Below, in pieces: positions 7,411 through 10,900 of a stretch of DNA of 10,900 nucleotides. Position 1 is the stretch's first letter. Every line of letters begins with the position of its first letter. The notes below the pieces were generated by a model. It was not told the DNA's origin and did no database searches. It saw only the letters and a program-made list of their open reading frames with translations. The position numbers were made by a program, and so were the translations under genes. Source of the DNA: DATMBL01 sp050735975 (GTDB taxonomy: Bacteria; Desulfobacterota; Binatia; UBA9968); NCBI GenBank assembly GCA_050735975.1, contig JBOHVS010000181.1, positions 1 to 10,900 on the forward strand, written 5' to 3'.

Positions 7411-7443
7411 TACGAAGAGCACGAAGTTCGAAGTTCGAAACTC
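7411..7443. repeat. Short ACGAAG/TTCGAA direct repeats upstream of comD
   Basis: ACGAAG occurs at 7412-7417 and 7421-7426, followed by two TTCGAA palindromes at 7427-7432 and 7434-7439. It is simple degenerate repeat DNA 45-75 bases before the comD start. A regulatory role is possible but unsupported. Confidence 0.35.
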
Positions 7444-7487
7444 AAACTGAAGCTGAGCCTGCTTCACGGATGCTTGAGGTCACGAGG

Positions 7488-7982
7488 ATGAGCACTTTAG
7501 AACGATCCCAACAGATACTCGCGGGGCTTAAAGAAGCTGGAATCAACTTGGTCGCCAGCGTGCCCGACATTAATCTTCTGCACCTGATCAATCTGCTTTA
7601 TGCCGACACGGATATCACGCATATTCCGGTCGGTCGGGAAGAAGAAGGGATCGGCGTCTGCAGCGGAGCATACGTCGGCGGGAAGCGAGTCGCGATGCTG
7701 ATGCAGAATGGCGGGCTGATGAACAGCTGCAACGGCATTACCACCACGGCTCTCCAGTTCGGTATTCCTATATTGCTCCTCGTTTACTACGCAGGGGACA
7801 TGGGCGACAATGCGTTCCACATGCTTGGTCTATTGACCGAGCCGGTTCTGGACGGCCTTGGAATAAAGTACACGGTCATGCGAGACCCGGCGAAAGTAAA
7901 GGCGCAAATCGCCGAAGCCGTCACGGCCGCGCAAGCTTCGAAACGACCTATCGCCCTGCTTCTCACTCGCGCGGTCTTGTGA
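7488..7982 (+). CDS. ThDP-dependent decarboxylase alpha (PYR) subunit, ComD-like
   Basis: A 164-residue PYR-domain subunit resembling the alpha subunit of sulfopyruvate/phosphonopyruvate decarboxylase. It pairs with the next gene's PP-domain subunit to form a ThDP active site that decarboxylates a substituted pyruvate. Visible landmarks: LVASVPD (21-27); VGREEEGIGVCSGAYVGGKR (48-67), whose Glu cluster contains the residue that activates ThDP; LMQNGGLMNSCNGI (71-84); and PILLLVYYAGDMGD. The length matches ComD. The frame is open to 7146, but that extension is repeat-derived. The ATG at 7488 has GAGG (7476-7479) 8 bases upstream and begins directly with family sequence. Ten bases separate it from the beta subunit gene. 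The true substrate is uncertain; archaeal ComDE makes a coenzyme M precursor, but no other coenzyme M gene is here. Confidence 0.88.
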   Translation: MSTLERSQQILAGLKEAGINLVASVPDINLLHLINLLYADTDITHIPVGREEEGIGVCSGAYVGGKRVAMLMQNGGLMNSCNGITTTALQFGIPILLLVYYAGDMGDNAFHMLGLLTEPVLDGLGIKYTVMRDPAKVKAQIAEAVTAAQASKRPIALLLTRAVL

Positions 7983-7992
7983 AGGACAGCCA

Positions 7993-8619
7993 ATGAAACG
8001 ATACGAGTGTTTTCGGGCAATTGCTCCGTTAATCAACAACGAGCTATTCGTCACAACGGCCGGCGGCGCAACGAGCGAATGGTCTGCGGTTAGGCCCGGC
8101 GAAGGTAACCTGCAGGTGAAGACTTTAGGACTTTGCTCCTCAATCGGTTTGGGTCTAGCCATCGCGGTTCCGCGGCGCAAGGTTTTTGTCTTCGATGGCG
8201 ACGGAGCCTTGTGGATGAATCTTGGCTCGCTCGCCACTATCGCACTGCACCAGCCGAAGAACCTCATCCACGTCTGCTGGGACAACCGGGAATACGAATC
8301 TTCCGGCGGAGAACCGACGGTCTCGAAAGCAGGGAAAATCAATTTTGGCGAAGTGGCTCGAGCCGCGGGAATTCAGAGCTCGCGGTCGGTCGAAACCGTG
8401 ACGGAACTCGTGGAAGCTGTGCAGCACGCCTTGGACCATGACGGGCCACACTTTATTTGGACGCGGATCGAGCCGGGGAGAACCGAAGTTCCGCCGTTGC
8501 CCTATGATGAACTGGAAAACAAGTACCGGTTCATCCGTTACATTGAGAAGACCGAAGGCGTCGCCGTTTTGAGAAATCCGCTACCCGGTAGCTACGAGCA
8601 GGACCCTAAAAAAAAATGA
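7993..8619 (+). CDS. ThDP-dependent decarboxylase beta (PP) subunit, ComE-like
   Basis: A 208-residue PP-domain subunit that binds the diphosphate and Mg2+ of ThDP in partnership with the upstream alpha subunit. Landmarks: LFVTTAGGATSEW (18-30), LGLCSSIGLGLAIAVP (45-60), FDGDGALWMNLGSLATIA (67-84), and IHVCWDNREYESSGGEPT (92-109), where DN replaces the NN end of the ThDP motif as is common in this subfamily. The Shine-Dalgarno GAAGGA (7981-7986) overlaps the end of the alpha gene and lies 6 bases before the ATG, a sign of coupled translation. The C-terminal tail ends in three Lys codons inside a run of nine A bases just before the stop. The next gene converges, with 48 bases between stops. 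Confidence 0.9.
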   Translation: MKRYECFRAIAPLINNELFVTTAGGATSEWSAVRPGEGNLQVKTLGLCSSIGLGLAIAVPRRKVFVFDGDGALWMNLGSLATIALHQPKNLIHVCWDNREYESSGGEPTVSKAGKINFGEVARAAGIQSSRSVETVTELVEAVQHALDHDGPHFIWTRIEPGRTEVPPLPYDELENKYRFIRYIEKTEGVAVLRNPLPGSYEQDPKKK

Positions 8620-8649
8620 ATTAACCCCCGGCCGGCGGCCTGACGTAGA

Positions 8650-8700
8650 CGGTTTAAAGGCGCGGCTTTAACCGCTTGAACCTTTTGAACGGTTTAAACC
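8650..8700. repeat. GGTTTAAA-type iterated repeat at the convergent gene ends
   Basis: On the minus strand the segment reads as successive variants of one unit: GGTTTAAACC, GTTCAAAAG, GTTCAAGC, GGTTAAAGCC, then after GCG, CTTTAAACCG. GGTTTAAACC is itself palindromic, and CGGTTTAAAG/CTTTAACCG can form a hairpin with one bulge. It lies between and within the 3' ends of comE and the lipoprotein gene and could serve as a structured 3' end for either, but no U tract is present. Confidence 0.5.
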
Positions 8701-9036
8701 ATCAGTGCCAAGCGGGCGAATTGCGCCCGTTTCCTCCATTACTACGGGAAACCCCTCCAGCCTGCAAGGTATTTTCTTGATGAGATCAGGGGTTTTTTTC
8801 ACGACCAGAACCAGGATGCATGGAATTCCCGTGCATTCGCCGATCGCGGCGCCGACTACTCCAGGGATAGACATCAGTCGCTCCGTGTGCCGCTTGAGGA
8901 CTTCCTCGATCGTCATTCCCGCCGTCCTACTTTCTTGCTGTTTGCTAGAACGAACATCTGGGCCGCAGGCTGTTACGCCGGTTGCTGTGAGCAATAGCGC
9001 CGTAACTATCTTTGAAACGATTAAACAATTAACCAT
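8668..9036 (-). CDS. Small lipoprotein with a protease-associated N-terminal module
   Basis: A 122-residue predicted lipoprotein. A hydrophobic signal (residues 5-23) ends in the lipobox VTAC with Cys at 24, so it should be lipid-anchored in the cell envelope. After a short linker, residues 42-108 (EEVLKRHTERL, GVVGAAIG, LIKKIPCRLEGFPV, EETG) match the module at residues 50-112 of the neighbouring serine protease (RVQQRHSQRL, DIVGTGVG, AIMRIPVNIEGLPV, EVTG). There is no protease domain here. The first ATG was chosen because the signal begins there; no strong Shine-Dalgarno is visible. The gene lies 113 bp downstream of the protease gene on the same strand. Its last ten codons and stop are composed of the GGTTTAAA-type repeat. 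Function is unknown; a partner or pseudo-substrate of the protease is conceivable. Confidence 0.75.
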   Translation of the reverse strand: MVNCLIVSKIVTALLLTATGVTACGPDVRSSKQQESRTAGMTIEEVLKRHTERLMSIPGVVGAAIGECTGIPCILVLVVKKTPDLIKKIPCRLEGFPVVMEETGAIRPLGTDGLNRSKGSSG

Positions 9037-9092
9037 GAGGCAAGGATAAACGGCCGATGAGACGCCGCGAAGGCTCGGATGCGCGAGCTTTC

Positions 9093-9121
9093 CGCGGTCC
9101 CTGTTGCATTTAAAGACCGCG
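9093..9121. repeat. Hairpin in the protease-lipoprotein spacer
   Basis: CGCGGTC (9093-9099) and GACCGCG (9115-9121) form a 7 bp stem with a 15-base loop in the 113 bp gap between the two minus-strand genes. No T tract follows on the minus strand. It could modulate transcript ends or be incidental. I see nothing else in the gap. Confidence 0.25.
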
Positions 9122-9149
9122 ACGACCCGATCCGGAAATGGCGCCGTTA

Positions 9150-10217
9150 TTACTGTCCATCGATAGACACGCCGAACGCGTTCAGTACGAGATCGATGGG
9201 GTTGGCAATCGCCATCCTGCCGCCTTTGACTCCCGCGAAAAGTAGACCTACCGGATTAAGGCCCGGCTGTGTCACGACGAGCGCTCCTGAGTCGCCCGCC
9301 CTTATGAAAGGGCGTGGAGATCTCACGATGATCTGATTGACGAATCGCGCGGTGCCCGAGTCATACTCGACTAAAACGGTGGCATTGATCGCGTGCACGC
9401 GACCTCGAGTGATTTTAGAGCGCTCGCCATATTTTTGCACGGTTTGACCGACAAAGGCTGAGACGATGTTTGTCTCAGGCGTTCCATAGCCGTTTTTAGG
9501 CGTACCGTTGCCGAGAAGCAAAACATTGGACGCAGCGATCGCAGCATCAACCCGATTGCTGGCTGACGTGGAGAATGCGATTGGAACGAAAGAGTCCAGC
9601 GTGCCGATAACGTTTTCGGCGGTGAACCGGCATTTAACGTTGGCAAGGCCGGGCTGCACGATATCGCTGTTGCTGGCGGCCGTATTCTCGAGCGCAAGAA
9701 CGTGATTGTTGCTGAGCACGAACACGTTTCCACTCGAATCTACAACCCTCGCGCCGACGGTGCCCGTGGAGCATTCGTCTTCGTTACCGATGGATACTCC
9801 AATAGGCACCGGCCTCGGGAACAACCGGGCGGGATTGGTGGGCGTCCGTGCTGGTGAAACTTCTCTGTCCAGCCTGGCTGCCGTCTGGAACTCTCCGGTT
9901 ACTTCAACCTCGACGGGGAGACCCTCGATGTTGACCGGTATCCTCATGATCGCTTCTGATTTGGTAAACACTTTGATCGCCGGCTCTCGGTTTGCCGTGA
10001 GTCCTACGCCTGTTCCGACAATATCGCGATCGGCCAGTAAACGCTGAGAGTGTCGCTGTTGTACGCGGATAGCGGGGCCGAGAAACTCTCGTAAGCCCTG
10101 GAGAGGATTGGGAACGGTCGATTGAGCTTGGACGGCGCTGGTCCATGCCAGACAAAAAACAATCGCTGCGCCGAACGCTCTCGCTGGACGCATGTGCCAA
10201 TTCAGTGAGCTGTTCAT
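9150..10217 (-). CDS. Secreted trypsin-fold serine protease with N-terminal accessory module
   Basis: A 355-residue exported protein. Residues 1-31 form a signal peptide with probable cleavage after AVQA. Residues about 50-112 form a small module shared with the adjacent lipoprotein. Residues about 135-350 form a chymotrypsin-like domain with a full triad by motif: His172 in LSNNHVLA, Asp224 in NRVDAAIA, and Ser310 in RAGDSGALVV. Cys149 and Cys196 might form a disulfide. The layout resembles bacterial proteins of the trypsin-like/Nal1-type group, in which a VGVG...IP..I.G.PV module precedes the protease. The ATG at 10217 was chosen over one 84 bp upstream because GAGGAGG (10225-10231) lies 7 bases before it and the signal peptide then starts correctly. 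It is probably periplasmic or extracellular. The substrate is unknown. Confidence 0.85.
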   Translation of the reverse strand: MNSSLNWHMRPARAFGAAIVFCLAWTSAVQAQSTVPNPLQGLREFLGPAIRVQQRHSQRLLADRDIVGTGVGLTANREPAIKVFTKSEAIMRIPVNIEGLPVEVEVTGEFQTAARLDREVSPARTPTNPARLFPRPVPIGVSIGNEDECSTGTVGARVVDSSGNVFVLSNNHVLALENTAASNSDIVQPGLANVKCRFTAENVIGTLDSFVPIAFSTSASNRVDAAIAASNVLLLGNGTPKNGYGTPETNIVSAFVGQTVQKYGERSKITRGRVHAINATVLVEYDSGTARFVNQIIVRSPRPFIRAGDSGALVVTQPGLNPVGLLFAGVKGGRMAIANPIDLVLNAFGVSIDGQ

Positions 10218-10266
10218 CAAGAAACCTCCTCGACCGATGCCAAATCTGATTGAGAAGACCCAGCCG

Positions 10267-10294
10267 AATATCGCAGTACTATGCGAGAAATCAA
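10267..10294 (-). promoter_or_regulatory. Weak candidate promoter of the protease gene
   Basis: On the minus strand TTGATT (10289-10294) and GATATT (10267-10272) are 16 bases apart, each matching four of six sigma70 consensus bases. The implied leader is about 40 bases and holds the strong GAGGAGG site. It lies in the 80 bp between the peroxidase remnant and the protease gene. Confidence 0.25.
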
Positions 10295-10297
10295 CCA

Positions 10298-10721
10298 TCA
10301 CGCGCCTACGCGGTCGAGCTGGAGGAGCCCGATGATGGCTTCGCCGACGATACGGCCGCCGATAGGTCCGAGATGAAGGCCCGATTCCATGATTTCGGCT
10401 TCCTTGTTCTTGCTGAGCTCAGGGTTGACGATCAGCTCCACTGGCCCTCGATCCAGACGATCATTGGCATCCATGATACCGCCCGGTTTGCCGATTTCCA
10501 TCAGGGCCTCTTGTAATCTCCGGCTCGGTTCCGCGAAAGGGGCGAGCCGCGGAAACATACGGCCAAACCGATCTTCCGCAAGAACAAATCGCCGGGGGCG
10601 GGGCTCTTGGGCAAGAACGAAACGGTCTCCGAGAATACTCGGCACGCCAAATACTAAAGCGCCTCTGCCGGCGGCACCGAGGAACCTTCGTTCGAGTGAG
10701 CTTGCCTGGCTTATTGTTCAC
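10298..10721 (-). pseudogene. Remnant of an exported haem peroxidase (animal-peroxidase superfamily) with frameshift and internal deletion
   Basis: A GTG at 10721, with GAAGGAAG just upstream, begins MNNKPGKLTRTK. An extra G near 10685 then breaks the frame; removing it would give KFLGAAGRGALVFGVPSI, a Tat-like signal with a degenerate twin-arginine motif. The next frame (10298-10645 and upstream) continues RFGRMFPRLAPF, LQEALMEIGKPGGIMDAND and GPVELIVNP, which I recognise as the N-terminal region of bacterial animal-type haem peroxidases. After about codon 80 of that frame (near 10405) it passes straight to EAEIMESGLHLGPIGGRIVG and EAIIGLL, which belong near the family's C-terminus. Several hundred residues, including the haem-binding core, are missing. 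The reading frame stops soon after, lacking the usual tail. It cannot encode an active peroxidase. The assignment rests on remembered motifs. Confidence 0.7.
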
Positions 10722-10900
10722 GGGTTCTTCCTTCTGGCGCATAAAAATTTGCTTTTCGGCCGGCCGTGGTAGCCGCAATCCGGGTGCCAAGCCGATCAGG
10801 ACAAGTGCAATGCGGATGATTTTGAATGGCTTTTCTTACGTCCGCAGAACGAAAGCTTTGTTCTTTTTGTTCGACGCGCGCACCATAAAAGTCATGCGCG
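10711..10900 (-). CDS. Possible C-terminal gene fragment entering from the right edge
   Basis: A minus-strand frame is open from the window edge to a TAA at 10711-10713, about 63 codons, including RVEQKEQSFRSADVRKAIQN and ATTAGRKANFYAPEGR. It overlaps the GTG start of the peroxidase remnant by about 11 bases, a spacing seen in operons. I do not recognise a family. Other frames are broken in this stretch, which gives mild support, but the frame could be open by chance. Confidence 0.3.
   Translation of the reverse strand, partial: AHDFYGARVEQKEQSFRSADVRKAIQNHPHCTCPDRLGTRIAATTAGRKANFYAPEGRTREQ

Noticed and set aside
7411..7443. CRISPR-like or iteron array
   Set aside because: Units are short, irregular and too few, with no spacers of constant length and no cas or replication gene nearby.
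7146..7487. N-terminal extension of the ComD-like protein by 114 residues
   Set aside because: The extension is encoded by dispersed repeats and a hairpin, matches no ThDP subunit, and a start with a ribosome site exists at 7488.
8608..8616. Programmed frameshift at the run of nine A bases at the end of comE
   Set aside because: The run falls at the last three codons and a shift would only add a short unconserved tail; no stimulatory structure is evident.

Overview
This 10.9 kb window reads as chromosomal DNA of an uncultivated-type, moderately GC-rich Gram-negative bacterium. A tripartite tricarboxylate transporter with a secreted binding protein, a lipoprotein and secreted proteins point to an outer-membrane organism. 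The intergenic DNA carries short dispersed palindromic repeats (cores such as CTTCGACAGGCTCAG and TGTCATTTCGA) of a kind I associate with soil and groundwater proteobacterial or deltaproteobacteria-like genomes. I cannot place the organism more precisely. No rRNA, tRNA, CRISPR array, integrase or complete insertion sequence was seen.

Left edge (1-485): a possible 3' end of a gene cut by the window, a 120 bp palindromic MITE-like element, and further repeat relics. Then comes a divergent metabolic locus. On the minus strand is a binding protein gene (tctC type, 2534-3637) followed by a fused TctA-TctB permease gene (486-2420). On the plus strand are an MmgE/PrpD-family dehydratase-like gene (3800-5212), a single-chain ThDP-dependent enzyme of the acetolactate synthase/2-hydroxyacyl-CoA lyase type (5397-7079), and a two-gene ThDP decarboxylase resembling sulfopyruvate/phosphonopyruvate decarboxylase ComD and ComE (7488-7982, 7993-8619). 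The 162 bp between tctC and the PrpD-like gene holds a candidate tctC promoter and a tandem 11 bp repeat. The likely theme is import of an organic acid, rearrangement or dehydration of it, and ThDP-dependent C-C cleavage of a 2-oxo acid. The substrate is not identifiable from sequence.

Right part (8620-10900), all on the minus strand: a small lipoprotein (8668-9036) and a secreted trypsin-fold serine protease (9150-10217) that share one homologous module. Upstream of them is the remnant of an exported bacterial haem peroxidase of the animal-peroxidase superfamily (10298-10721). It has a frameshift in its signal region and its N-terminal and C-terminal family motifs are joined directly, so the catalytic middle is gone. 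A possible C-terminal gene fragment enters from the right edge.

Most noteworthy are the transporter/PrpD/ThDP/ComDE locus with unusual residues in the PrpD-like protein, the lipoprotein-protease shared module, the internally deleted peroxidase, and the repeat-rich spacers, one of which supplies the last codons and stop of the lipoprotein gene.
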